The position numbers and the translations under genes are program-made. Source: an uncultured Alphaproteobacteria bacterium (GTDB lineage Bacteria > Pseudomonadota > Alphaproteobacteria > Micavibrionales > Micavibrionaceae). From it: a stretch of DNA of 64,000 nucleotides. Every line of letters starts with the position of its first letter. The stretch's first letter is position 1. Positions 36,383 through 47,651 of this stretch are shown in pieces. The stretch is taken from positions 62,001-126,000 of the forward strand of contig CAMLJM010000001.1 in the NCBI GenBank assembly GCA_946480475.1, read 5' to 3'. Below the pieces are notes generated by a model. It made no database searches. It had not been told where the DNA came from and was given only the letters and a program-made list of their open reading frames with translations.

Positions 36383-38278
36383 TTAGAATTGCTGTTCGCT
36401 GTTGGTTTCGTACAGGCGCGCCAATGCGTCCTGATTAATCTTGGCGCCATATTTGTTTTCCAGCTCTTTGAAGAAGACGGCAAATATTTCATTCTGCGCG
36501 TTTTGCTGGGCCGTTTTGCGAATGGCTTCCAGATCTTCTTTGCTGGCTTTCGACGGATCAGGCATTTTTACAGCGGTAACTGTTGCCAGCACATAAGAGT
36601 CCTTGGCGGGTGTAAGCTGATAGGTGCCTTTGCTATTCTCAAACAGAAGTTTCTTTAAAGGTTCTGTAAGAGGTGCTTCTGCCGCCTTTCCGTTATCAAT
36701 CGTGACAGTTTTGATCGTAGCGCCTGTTTCCTTGGCGATTTCTTCCAGGGATTTTCCAGCCTTGGCAGCCTGAAGTGCCTCTGTAGCTTGACGACGCGTG
36801 ATAATATCTTGCTGGTCGGCAATCCAAAGCTTGGCAAGGTCAGCTTTCGCGCTATCAAAATCTTTGTAGGTTTTAGGTGTTACTGTTTCCATTTGGACAA
36901 CGGCATATGTGCCATCAGGTAGTTCTTGTACCGAAGATGTTTCGCCGGCCTCCAGGCTAAAGGCTGTTTCAAGGATGTCCTGACGTGATTTTGCAAAGGC
37001 AGCGAGACCCTCCTTGTTGTCAGGGGTCGAACCATCCTGACGTACGGGGCCGACTTTCTTTACTTCCAAGTGGAAATCTTTGGCAAGCTTATCCAGCGCT
37101 TCACCGCTGGCTAGAGCATCATCAATCTGATTGGATGTTTCAACAATCTGATTGGCGGCTTTTTCTTCCACCAGTTCTTTTTTGATGGCTTCCTTAACGC
37201 TGTCGAATGGTTTTACTTTTGAGGCGACCGTGTCTTTCATAACCAACACGTGCCAACCTAATGAGGTCTGAACGGGTTCTGCAACTTCGCCTTTATTCAA
37301 GGCAAAAGCGGCGTCAGCAATTTCTTTTGAAAGGCCTGCTTCTTCGAATGCTTCTTCGCCAATATAGGATTTGCCTGCAGCTTCCTTAAGGGCTTTGCCA
37401 GCTTTTACCTGTTCGTAAGCTTCCTTAGCTTCGCCTTCAGATGTGAAAAGCGCTTGCTGCAGGATGCGTTTTTCTTTTTCGGTGTATTCGTCAATACGCT
37501 CGTCGTAAAGCGCCTGAAGTTCTTCATCTGAAACATCAATGGTTTTGCGTGCGGCTTCATCGGTAAGAACGGCGACGGTAAATACGCGTGTCTCAGGTAC
37601 GGCATATTTCTCTTGTCCGGATTGGTAGAAAGGTTTCAGTACTTCATCTGTGGGCTTCTCTGCGCCTTTGGCATCAGCGTTTGAAAATACCAATGCTTTG
37701 ATTGTGCGCTCTTCGTGCTGTTGTTGGTAAAGGGCATTTACTTCAGCATCTGATACAACAGTGGCAGCGCTTTGCAGGCTTCCGCGCATGGTCAGATTGG
37801 TCAGCTCACCACGCATCATGGCGATAAATTCGCCTTCTGTCAGGTTTTGCGACATCAGGATGCGTTTGAAGGCATCGGCTGTGCTCATGCCGTCCTTGGC
37901 ATAGGGGGCAACCAGAGCAGCAATGCGCTCTGCGATGACTTTATTATCCACGACGATGCCTTGGTCATGAGCCGCTTTTTGCATCAGGATCGTGCTGACT
38001 TGCTGTCCGAGATACTGATTAACGAGTCCAAGTTTATAGGCCATGTTGATATCCATCAGACCTTGCTGGTTGATGGCGCGGCGCACAGTGCGATCAAATT
38101 CAACAGCGCTGATTTTTTGCCCTGCCACCGTGGCAACGACATTGTTTTGTGTTCCACCAGAGCGGAAGAAGCCGCCTACGTCCATAAGGGCCATACCTGC
38201 TACGGCCAGTAAAAGGAACGAAAAGATTATAAACTTAACGATTTTAGAGCCGGCGCCTACGCGCATCGCATTCAGCAT
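36383..38278 (-). CDS. ppiD: Inner-membrane-anchored peptidyl-prolyl isomerase (PpiD/SurA type)
   Basis: 631 aa. Short cytoplasmic N-terminus, one membrane anchor (about 13-34), a SurA-like N-terminal chaperone domain (VATVAGQKISAVEFDRTVRRA onward) and a central parvulin domain (about 235-360, with ISYIGEEAF-like and GEVAEPVQTSLGWHVLVM segments). A second parvulin-like half precedes the C-terminal helices. It helps fold periplasmic and outer-membrane proteins leaving the Sec channel. Divergent from tpiA, with about 100 nt between them for both promoters. Confidence 0.9.
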   Translation of the reverse strand: MLNAMRVGAGSKIVKFIIFSFLLLAVAGMALMDVGGFFRSGGTQNNVVATVAGQKISAVEFDRTVRRAINQQGLMDINMAYKLGLVNQYLGQQVSTILMQKAAHDQGIVVDNKVIAERIAALVAPYAKDGMSTADAFKRILMSQNLTEGEFIAMMRGELTNLTMRGSLQSAATVVSDAEVNALYQQQHEERTIKALVFSNADAKGAEKPTDEVLKPFYQSGQEKYAVPETRVFTVAVLTDEAARKTIDVSDEELQALYDERIDEYTEKEKRILQQALFTSEGEAKEAYEQVKAGKALKEAAGKSYIGEEAFEEAGLSKEIADAAFALNKGEVAEPVQTSLGWHVLVMKDTVASKVKPFDSVKEAIKKELVEEKAANQIVETSNQIDDALASGEALDKLAKDFHLEVKKVGPVRQDGSTPDNKEGLAAFAKSRQDILETAFSLEAGETSSVQELPDGTYAVVQMETVTPKTYKDFDSAKADLAKLWIADQQDIITRRQATEALQAAKAGKSLEEIAKETGATIKTVTIDNGKAAEAPLTEPLKKLLFENSKGTYQLTPAKDSYVLATVTAVKMPDPSKASKEDLEAIRKTAQQNAQNEIFAVFFKELENKYGAKINQDALARLYETNSEQQF

Positions 38279-38380
38279 TTTTTGACCTCATATGAACAGT
38301 TGCCGCGACTATAAAGGCACCAAAACTCAGGAGCAACAGAGGATTGCATTGTTTTCCACTTCAGGGTAAGAAGTCGGTCC

Positions 38381-39145
38381 ATGACAAAATCCTCGAAAAA
38401 ACTGATTGCCGGTAACTGGAAGATGAATGGAAACAGTGCTTCTGCACTGGCGCTTGTAAAGGCGCTTGCTGAGGGGCTTTCCGCTGAAACATCACTTCTG
38501 GACAGGAACGATTTCGTGATAGCGCCTCCTTATGTGCACCTAGGGCAGGTGAAGTCGGCTCTTACAGGGGTTTCTATTGCTTTGTCCGCGCAGGATTGTG
38601 CGCTCACACAGGATGGGGCTTATACAGGGGATATCTCTGTGAATATGCTGTCTGACATCGGCTGTGATTATGTAATATTGGGCCACTCGGAACGCCGTCA
38701 ATACCATGCGGAAACAGATGGACAAATTGCAGCTAAAGCAGCCCTTTGTTATGAAAAAAACTTGACAGCGATCATCTGTGTGGGCGAGACAGAGGTGCAG
38801 CGCGCGGAAGGACGTCATGAAGCGGTTGTGGGCGAGCAGTTGTCCAAGGCTATCCCGGCCCGTGCGACAGCGGGAAATACCGTAATTGCCTACGAGCCTG
38901 TATGGGCGATTGGCACAGGGAAAACCGCTACGCCGGATGACGTAAAAGCCATGCACAGCTTTATCAGGCAACGTCTGAAGGAACAGCTTGCAGAGGGCAG
39001 CAATATGCGTATTCTGTACGGCGGTTCCGTCAAGCCAGACAATGCAGAAGCCCTGATGTCGACTGAAAATGTCGATGGCGCTCTTGTGGGCGGGGCGAGT
39101 CTGAAGGCAGACCAGTTCCTGGCTATTGCCCGGGCTGTGAAATAG
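38381..39145 (+). CDS. tpiA: Triosephosphate isomerase
   Basis: 254 aa. Interconverts DHAP and glyceraldehyde 3-phosphate. Catalytic Lys in AGNWKMNG, His in GHSERRQ, Glu in AYEPVWAIGTG, phosphate loop ILYGGSVKPDNA. Complete and typical. secG follows after 67 nt. Confidence 0.97.
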   Translation: MTKSSKKLIAGNWKMNGNSASALALVKALAEGLSAETSLLDRNDFVIAPPYVHLGQVKSALTGVSIALSAQDCALTQDGAYTGDISVNMLSDIGCDYVILGHSERRQYHAETDGQIAAKAALCYEKNLTAIICVGETEVQRAEGRHEAVVGEQLSKAIPARATAGNTVIAYEPVWAIGTGKTATPDDVKAMHSFIRQRLKEQLAEGSNMRILYGGSVKPDNAEALMSTENVDGALVGGASLKADQFLAIARAVK

Positions 39146-39212
39146 ATTACGCCGACCGCGTTAAGGACATAAATTAGTCCGCATTAGGACAAAAAATTGA
39201 AGTGAGTTTGAA

Positions 39213-39581
39213 ATGATCCAGGTTGTACTTGTTATCCATCTGATTTTGGCTGTTTCGATTATCGGCCTGGTGCTGATCCAGCGCTCCGAAGGGGGCGGCC
39301 TGGGTATCGGTGGTGGCGGGGGCCTGGGTGGTTTAGCATCCCCGCAATCGACAGCTAACGTCCTGACAAAAGCCACAGGCATTTGTGCTGCATTGTTTTT
39401 TGTAACCAGCATGACGCTGGCTGTTCTTTCAGAAGGTAAGAACACGGGTAGTATCGTTGACCATCTGGATAAAGTTTCTATTTCCCAAGAAGCATCCAAA
39501 GAAGAAGCAAAAGAGGCGAAGGAGCCTGCAGCAAAAGAAGAAGCTGCTGATAAAGCTCCCTCGGTTCCTGTAGCGGAGTAA
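39213..39581 (+). CDS. secG: Preprotein translocase subunit SecG
   Basis: 122 aa. Two membrane segments (about 3-22 and 54-74) around the signature LIQRSEGGGLGIGGGGGLGG; then a charged Lys/Glu/Ala tail typical of alphaproteobacterial SecG. It is the auxiliary subunit of SecYEG that speeds export. Order tpiA-secG-pyrG is conserved in this class. Confidence 0.95.
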   Translation: MIQVVLVIHLILAVSIIGLVLIQRSEGGGLGIGGGGGLGGLASPQSTANVLTKATGICAALFFVTSMTLAVLSEGKNTGSIVDHLDKVSISQEASKEEAKEAKEPAAKEEAADKAPSVPVAE

Positions 39582-41219
<1,638 letters not shown>

Positions 41220-41279
41220 TCTCGATTTTCCCATAAAAGGGGCTTCAATTTTGCCACTTTCATCCCTATATTATCGGGC

Positions 41280-42101
41280 ATGAAAACGATATCGCTCGGC
41301 AAAGTTCAGATTGCCAATAATCTTCCCTTTACGTTGCTCGCAGGTCCCTGCGTTCTTGAAAGCCGTGACCATGCTTTCATGATGTGTGGCGCGCTGAAAG
41401 AGCTGACGACCAAGCTCGGTATCCCGTTTATTTACAAGACCTCATTCGACAAAGCCAACCGCACATCAGTAAAGGCCGAACGCGGCATGGGCATCGATGC
41501 GGCGATGAAGATTTTTCAAGACATTAGAAAAGAATTCGATGTGCCAGTGGTGACGGATGTTCACGCGCCCGAGCAATGTTCCATCGTCGCGGAAGCTGTC
41601 GATGTGTTGCAGATCCCCGCATTTCTTTGCCGTCAGACGGATTTGTTGCTGGCTGCGGGTCAGACAGGTAAGGCTATTAATGTAAAGAAGGGTCAGTTCC
41701 TTGCGCCGTGGGATATGAAGAACGTCGCCGATAAAATCGCCAGCACAGGCAATGACAATATCATGTTGTGCGAACGTGGCGTGACGTTCGGATACAACAC
41801 GCTGGTGAATGATATGCGTGCGTTGCCGATCATGGCGGAAACAGGTTACCCGGTTGTGTTCGATGCTACACATTCTGTGCAGTCACCGGGCGGGAAAGGG
41901 AATGCCACAGGTGGTGATCGTAGAATGGTGCCGCCGCTTTCCCGTGCAGCTGTGGCGATTGGTGTTGCCGCTGTATTCATGGAAACGCACCAGGACCCAG
42001 ACAATGCACCATCTGATGGGCCTAACATGGTCAAGCTGAACGATATGGAATCAGTTTTGCGCACCATGATGCAGATCGATGAAATCGCCAAGAATGTCTG
42101 A
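41280..42101 (+). CDS. kdsA: KDO-8-phosphate synthase
   Basis: 273 aa. Joins arabinose 5-phosphate and PEP for the LPS sugar KDO. LLAGPCVLESRDHAF, YKTSFDKANRTS, VTDVHAPEQ, DATHSVQSPGG are diagnostic. The segment around FLCRQTDLL and MCGAL may tell metal-dependent from independent forms, but I cannot decide. Its 3' end overlaps the HAD gene by 8 nt. Confidence 0.96.
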   Translation: MKTISLGKVQIANNLPFTLLAGPCVLESRDHAFMMCGALKELTTKLGIPFIYKTSFDKANRTSVKAERGMGIDAAMKIFQDIRKEFDVPVVTDVHAPEQCSIVAEAVDVLQIPAFLCRQTDLLLAAGQTGKAINVKKGQFLAPWDMKNVADKIASTGNDNIMLCERGVTFGYNTLVNDMRALPIMAETGYPVVFDATHSVQSPGGKGNATGGDRRMVPPLSRAAVAIGVAAVFMETHQDPDNAPSDGPNMVKLNDMESVLRTMMQIDEIAKNV

Positions 42102-42621
42102 GAAGATTATATTTCTTGATTTTGATGGCCCGCTTTCTAATCCGCGGGTCATTCTTTATGCGGGGCATGATAATGCCATTGATCCTGTAGCTATAGGTGC
42201 ACTGAATAATCTTTGTGAAGCGACGGGTATCAAGATCGTATGTACCAGCACACGTACAATCCCCGGTAATCAGGAGAATTTTGAGGAAACCGTCGCCATG
42301 CTGGCACTTGCTGGTCTGAACCCGGAACACCTGCACAAAGACTGGTCATGTTTCTATGACATGGTTACGCCTCGCAAGGCGCATATTCGTCAGTGGCTAT
42401 CCGAGCATCCTGAGGTGACACATTATGCCATTATTGATGATGAAGCCGTAGGTTTGCCTCATATGGTGCGTGTGACTGAGATGGATGGTTTGCAGGTAAG
42501 GCATTTTGAGAAATTGGCAAAACTGCTCGATTTCAAATTGATCGATGTTTTTAATCGGGCAAGACAAAAAAACCACGACATCAAGATGATGGCAGAACGC
42601 ACCATGAGGTTATCCTTATGA
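42094..42621 (+). CDS. Small HAD-superfamily protein (SAK/RNA-repair-like HAD type)
   Basis: 175 aa from MSEKIIFLDFDGPLSN; ATG 42079 gives five more residues. Motif I DFDGPLS has both Asp; motif II is in KIVCTSTRT; the acidic motif IV is IIDDEAVG. The layout (long insert with EENFEETVAML, then RKAHIRQWL and YAIIDDE) resembles the small HAD_SAK group rather than KdsC (KDO-8-P phosphatase), despite coupling to kdsA. Substrate unknown. Its stop overlaps a 35-codon reading frame (ATGA). Confidence 0.7.
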   Translation: MSEKIIFLDFDGPLSNPRVILYAGHDNAIDPVAIGALNNLCEATGIKIVCTSTRTIPGNQENFEETVAMLALAGLNPEHLHKDWSCFYDMVTPRKAHIRQWLSEHPEVTHYAIIDDEAVGLPHMVRVTEMDGLQVRHFEKLAKLLDFKLIDVFNRARQKNHDIKMMAERTMRLSL

Positions 42622-42725
42622 GTAGAAAGTTATCTTTCTTGATTTTGATGTGCCTGTCACAAATGCCAGGATTTGATGTAGCAGTAACGGGGCAGGGGCC
42701 GATCCCGGTTGCAGAATCCGTATAA
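42618..42725 (+). CDS. Possible 35-aa peptide coupled to the HAD gene
   Basis: ATG overlaps the HAD stop as ATGA. The sequence begins MSRKLSFLILMCLSQMPG, like a short signal peptide or membrane peptide, and ends PIPVAESV. It could be translated by coupling, or be chance. No similar peptide known to me. Confidence 0.3.
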   Translation: MSRKLSFLILMCLSQMPGFDVAVTGQGPIPVAESV

Positions 42726-42740
42726 GGCTCCTGACTTTCA

Positions 42741-42761
42741 AACCTCAGTGAGATTGAGGTT
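42741..42761. terminator. Hairpin between convergent genes, no T-run
   Basis: AACCTCA (42741-42747), loop GTGAGAT, TGAGGTT (42755-42761). Perfect 7-bp stem across the 3' end of the sigma factor gene, possibly a shared terminator for both directions, but no T-tract follows on either strand. Confidence 0.35.
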
Positions 42762-43536
42762 CGGGTGTAAGTAATTTTCCAAGTTTTTTAAGGGCGCTTT
42801 TTTCTATTCTAAATGCCTCTGCTTTGCTGACCCCTATTTGAGAACCCAGGTCCTGAAAAGTAGCCTCTTCCCATTCATCGGATAGAAAATGCATTCTGAT
42901 GACTTCCTGCTCTTTAGGGCTTAGTTGCTCAAGTGCGGGGCAGATTCTCTGCATCAACTCTTTAAATTCCACAGCCTCTGCAGGCTCTGGTATGTTCTCT
43001 TCATCCAGGAAATCGAGCATGGGTTTGCCATTCAAGTTTTGCTGTGGTTCATCCAATGAAGAGCTCGCTACAGCCATGGCTGAATATTTTGCGGTGGCCT
43101 TTAGTTTAATGCCGCTGAGTTTGGACAGCTCTTCCAGGCCTGGGTAACGCCCCGATGCCACAAAAAATTTTTCACGTATTCGTTCCAAATCTCTGACGTG
43201 TCTGATTGTTACCACACTGTGACGAACCGTATGGCCGCAATTTTCTATGTGATTCTGAATCTCTCCGCGAATAAAATGCCCTGCGTAGCTTAGAAAGTTT
43301 GTGCCGCTTTCTAGATCGTATTTTTCAGCGGCAATGAGTAGGCCGATACGCGCCTGCTGATGCAAATCATCAAGCGGGATGTCATGTTTCTTTCTCATAT
43401 AATCATAAGCGGTTTTCCGGCAAAATTTGTCGTGAGCCGCCAATAACGCTTTAAAAGCATTTTCGTCGCTATTTGTTTTCCATGCGCGGAGAAGAGCGAG
43501 TTCTTCTTCTTTTGTGATCTGCCTGATTTTTCTCAT
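42745..43536 (-). CDS. Sigma-70 family factor, divergent RpoH (heat-shock) type
   Basis: 263 aa from MRKIRQITKEEELALLRAW, with CAGGTAATC before the ATG; the frame runs on to TTG 43560. Region 2: DKFCRKTAYDYMRKKHDIPLDDLHQQARIGLLIAAEKYD, then GTNFLSYAGHFIRGEIQNHI. Regions 2.4/3 read NCGHTVRHSVVTIRHVRDLERIREKF in the place where RpoH has its conserved RpoH box. Region 4: LSPKEQEVIRMHF ... TFQDLGSQIGVSKAEAFRIEKSALKKL. This looks like an additional alternative sigma factor related to RpoH rather than the main heat-shock sigma. No anti-sigma gene is adjacent. Target promoters unknown. Confidence 0.8.
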   Translation of the reverse strand: MRKIRQITKEEELALLRAWKTNSDENAFKALLAAHDKFCRKTAYDYMRKKHDIPLDDLHQQARIGLLIAAEKYDLESGTNFLSYAGHFIRGEIQNHIENCGHTVRHSVVTIRHVRDLERIREKFFVASGRYPGLEELSKLSGIKLKATAKYSAMAVASSSLDEPQQNLNGKPMLDFLDEENIPEPAEAVEFKELMQRICPALEQLSPKEQEVIRMHFLSDEWEEATFQDLGSQIGVSKAEAFRIEKSALKKLGKLLTPEPQSH

Positions 43537-43615
43537 GATTACCTGCAACGTTCTCATCAATATACATAATTCAGTCTGGGACTAGAACAAAAAAATAATA
43601 CATTGATATTATTGA

Positions 43616-45070
<1,455 letters not shown>

Positions 45071-45080
45071 TTCAATTTTA

Positions 45081-45596
45081 CTAAAGAAAAGAGGGGCCGT
45101 CTGGATGGTTCTCCTTCCTTTTTTGTATTTCAGATTCAATTTTTTTGAATCCGGCAAGCATCAGCTTATTATGGTTGATGTTTTGGCGAAGGCGTCGCCT
45201 TTTGGCAGGTGAAATCCAGAATTTATTGACGGTATCCATGTCTTCAGCCAGTTGCTTCTGCAGATCGGCTTCAAGATCATCTATTTTCTCTTTTATGAAT
45301 TGCTCTTTTTGTTCCGGCGTGAAGTCCCTTGTCATCGCGATGTCTCTAGTCAGCCTGAACAATGTCCATGGAATATAGCAAATTAATATCAACGGAACGA
45401 CGATAAGGATCAGGACTCCGCTTTCTGTTTCAGGCTTAATGATGGGAAATACGATGCAGAATAGGGCACCACCAGCAATACCCAGAGTTAGTGCTAGGAG
45501 GATTCCCTGACCTAGCCATCTAATAGTGGTATTTCGGCTGATGCCCATAAAGTATGCTGCTGCCATGGCAGCGACAGCTATCAATATGAATTTCAT
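45081..45596 (-). CDS. Hypothetical membrane protein with coiled-coil tail
   Basis: 171 aa. Membrane segments at about 1-18, 28-50 and 60-82, then a highly charged helical cytoplasmic tail (about 90-165: FTPEQKEQFIKEKIDDLEADLQKQ and onward, rich in Lys/Arg/Glu). No domain recognised. Convergent with eno; the eno terminator overlaps its last codons. Confidence 0.6.
   Translation of the reverse strand: MKFILIAVAAMAAAYFMGISRNTTIRWLGQGILLALTLGIAGGALFCIVFPIIKPETESGVLILIVVPLILICYIPWTLFRLTRDIAMTRDFTPEQKEQFIKEKIDDLEADLQKQLAEDMDTVNKFWISPAKRRRLRQNINHNKLMLAGFKKIESEIQKRKENHPDGPSFL
45089..45124 (+). terminator. Intrinsic terminator of eno
   Basis: AAGAGGGGCC (45089-45098) pairs with GGTTCTCCTT (45107-45116) including G-U pairs and one mismatch; six T follow at 45119-45124. 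It lies within the end of the convergent membrane-protein gene. Confidence 0.5.
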
Positions 45597-45753
45597 TTTA
45601 TATAGAAATCTTCTGTTTCATGCGTTTTAGCAGTTTCCGATTGGAAGGGACAGAGCAGAAGCAGACGGGGACTCATTCTCATTGCTCATTAAAAAAATTT
45701 ATCACCGGATCGTGAATTATGTCTGAATTATATGATGTTCTCTGTATGTTCAC

Positions 45754-45792
45754 GGATAAGTGGCTGACTCTACTGCATTTTCTGACTTATCC
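45754..45792. repeat. Inverted repeat upstream of ftsB
   Basis: GGATAAGT (45754-45761) and ACTTATCC (45785-45792) are exact inverted copies 23 nt apart, in the 234-nt gap between the membrane-protein gene and ftsB. Otherwise I see only AT-rich promoter-like sequence in this gap. May be an operator pair; weak evidence. Confidence 0.3.
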
Positions 45793-45814
45793 CCATTGCT
45801 TTCCGGAATCAGAT

Positions 45815-45826
45815 GTGATTCACTAG
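45815..45826. promoter_or_regulatory. Second copy of GTGATTCACTAG, before ftsB
   Basis: Exact copy of the 12-mer at the gltA start site (25959-25970), ending 5 nt before the ftsB ATG. It includes a GANTC methylation site. Its position overlaps where a ribosome-binding site would be; no good Shine-Dalgarno is seen for ftsB. Confidence 0.35.
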
Positions 45827-45830
45827 GGAT

Positions 45831-46145
45831 ATGAAGAGGCTTCTCCAGCAACATCATGTAGTTAAACACAATTTTGTGGCAATCATCGGATTTTGCCTGT
45901 GTTTTTATTTTTCATATCATATTGTTTCTGGAGAGCGTAGTTACTTGCGTCTTATGTCATTGGAACGCAATATTGAACGCCTGACGCATCAGTATGAAGA
46001 CCTGAACCATGAACGTCAGTCACTTGAGAACAAAGTGGCTATGCTTCGTCCAGGATCTATAGATCCAGATCTGCTGGAAGAGCGTGCCCGCGCCGTGCTG
46101 GGTTATCAGCATCCTGATGAATTCGTCGTTATTCGTCAGAACTGA
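45831..46145 (+). CDS. ftsB: Cell division protein FtsB (DivIC family)
   Basis: 104 aa. Short cytoplasmic N-terminus, one membrane span (about 14-34), then a periplasmic coiled coil (about 40-75: LMSLERNIERLTHQYEDLNHE) and the family end DPDLLEERARAVLGYQHPDEFVVI. It bridges FtsL and FtsQ in the divisome. Between eno and pdhA, as in many alphaproteobacteria. Confidence 0.9.
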   Translation: MKRLLQQHHVVKHNFVAIIGFCLCFYFSYHIVSGERSYLRLMSLERNIERLTHQYEDLNHERQSLENKVAMLRPGSIDPDLLEERARAVLGYQHPDEFVVIRQN

Positions 46146-46255
46146 ATTGTTCTGCACCGCACAAAATCGGCTGCCAGAATCTGGTTTTTTGCTGAGAAAT
46201 CATATATGAAAGTGTCCGTATTTCTTGGATTTTCTGGAACTCCTTAAGGAGGAGC

Positions 46256-47293
46256 ATGTCTGTGTCATCCGTATCTGAAGCGGGCGGAAAAAAGCCCCGT
46301 TTGAAAGCTGTTTCAAATACCAATCCTAAACCTGATGTCGGCGAGATGAAAAAGCTCTATCGCGATATGCTGATGATCCGTCGCTTTGAAGAAAAAGCCG
46401 GTCAGTTGTACGGTATGGGCCTGATTGGTGGTTTCTGCCACCTTTATATTGGTCAGGAAGCTGTTGTTACAGGTATCCAGTCTGTGCAGGAGCCGCAGGA
46501 CACGGTTATCACGGCGTATCGCGATCATGGCCACATGCTGGCTTGCGGTATGGACCCGAAAGGCGTGATGGCGGAACTGACAGGCCGCAAGGGTGGCTAC
46601 TCTGCGGGTAAGGGCGGTTCCATGCACATGTTCAGTAAAGAAGCGAACTTCTTTGGCGGTCACGGTATCGTCGGCGCCAGCGGTTGCCTGGGTACAGGTC
46701 TTGGCTTTGCGCATAAATACAATGGTGATGGCGGTGTGGCTGTCGCCTATATGGGTGACGGTTCTGCGAACCAGGGCCAGCTTTATGAATCATACAACAT
46801 GGCGTCCCTGTGGAAGCTGCCGGTTCTCTATGTCATTGAGAATAATGGATACGCGATGGGCACCAGCAATGCGCGTCACGCGGCAGGCTCACTCTATCGT
46901 CGTGGCGAAGGCTTCGGCATTCCGGGCGAGCAGGTTGATGGCATGGACGTTTTCACCGTTCAGGCGGCGGCACGTCAGGCGCTTGATTATGTTCGTTCCG
47001 GTAACGGCCCGTACATCCTCGAAGTCATGACATACCGCTATCGTGGTCACTCTATGTCTGATCCGGGCAAATATCGCTCGAAGGAAGAAGTTGAGAAATA
47101 CCGCACGGAGCGTGATCCGATTGAGGCGCTCAAGAAACTGCTCGAAGCAGAAGGCGTCACAGAAGAGGCGCTGAAGCCCATCGAGAAGGAAGTAAAAGAG
47201 ATTGTCAACGAGTCCGCGCAGTTTGCTCAGGAGTCTCCTGAGCCTGCTCCGGAAGAGCTGTGGACGGACATTCTAATTGAGGTCAAAGAATAA
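46256..47293 (+). CDS. pdhA: Pyruvate dehydrogenase E1 component, alpha subunit
   Basis: 345 aa. Thiamine-diphosphate-dependent decarboxylase half of E1. The ThDP motif GDGSANQGQLYESYNMASLWKLPVLYVIENN begins near 162 and is complete. HMLACGMDPKGVMAELTGRKGG and the phosphorylation-loop-like YRYRGHSMSDPGKYRSKEEV are present. A strong AAGGAGGAGC precedes the start. First gene of the pdh operon; the stop overlaps the RidA start. Confidence 0.96.
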   Translation: MSVSSVSEAGGKKPRLKAVSNTNPKPDVGEMKKLYRDMLMIRRFEEKAGQLYGMGLIGGFCHLYIGQEAVVTGIQSVQEPQDTVITAYRDHGHMLACGMDPKGVMAELTGRKGGYSAGKGGSMHMFSKEANFFGGHGIVGASGCLGTGLGFAHKYNGDGGVAVAYMGDGSANQGQLYESYNMASLWKLPVLYVIENNGYAMGTSNARHAAGSLYRRGEGFGIPGEQVDGMDVFTVQAAARQALDYVRSGNGPYILEVMTYRYRGHSMSDPGKYRSKEEVEKYRTERDPIEALKKLLEAEGVTEEALKPIEKEVKEIVNESAQFAQESPEPAPEELWTDILIEVKE

Positions 47294-47649
47294 TGGCCAT
47301 TCAACGCATCAATACCAATCAGCGTCTGTCTCAGGTGGTTGTTCATGGTGGTCTGGTTTATATTTCCGGCCAGGTCTCGATTCAAAATCGCGGCAAGAGT
47401 ATCACCGATCAGACAACCGAGATCCTCGGCGCGATTGAAAAATATCTGGCTGATACCGGCAGCGATAAAAATCACATGCTGTCTGCCACCGTCTGGCTTT
47501 CCGATATGGCGAGTTATGACGAGTTCAACAAGGTATGGGACGAATGGGTGCCGCAAGGTCAGGCGCCGTCCCGAGCTTGCGTTGAAGCCAAACTCGTATT
47601 CCCCGATTTTAATGTTGAAGTGGCAGTCATTGCCGCCGTCAAGGAGTAG
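47293..47649 (+). CDS. RidA/YjgF-family protein
   Basis: 118 aa. RidA proteins hydrolyse reactive enamine/imine intermediates such as 2-aminoacrylate, protecting PLP enzymes. Seen here: [34 protein letters not shown], and [11 protein letters not shown], which includes the Arg that binds the carboxylate. It starts on the last base of the pdhA stop codon region and ends 2 nt before pdhB, so it is made with E1. Its position between E1-alpha and E1-beta is unusual, and I infer a link to pyruvate or 2-aminoacrylate metabolism. Confidence 0.9.
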   Translation: MAIQRINTNQRLSQVVVHGGLVYISGQVSIQNRGKSITDQTTEILGAIEKYLADTGSDKNHMLSATVWLSDMASYDEFNKVWDEWVPQGQAPSRACVEAKLVFPDFNVEVAVIAAVKE

Positions 47650-47651
47650 AT

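Noticed and set aside
42094..42621. HAD protein after kdsA as KdsC (KDO-8-phosphate phosphatase)
   Set aside because: Position is tempting, but the sequence lacks the KdsC pattern (DGVLTDG, tetrameric C0-type length and motifs) and looks like another small HAD group.
46160..46195. Terminator between ftsB and pdhA (CCAG-AAT-CTGG then T-run)
   Set aside because: Only a 4-bp stem with a 3-nt loop; too weak to list.
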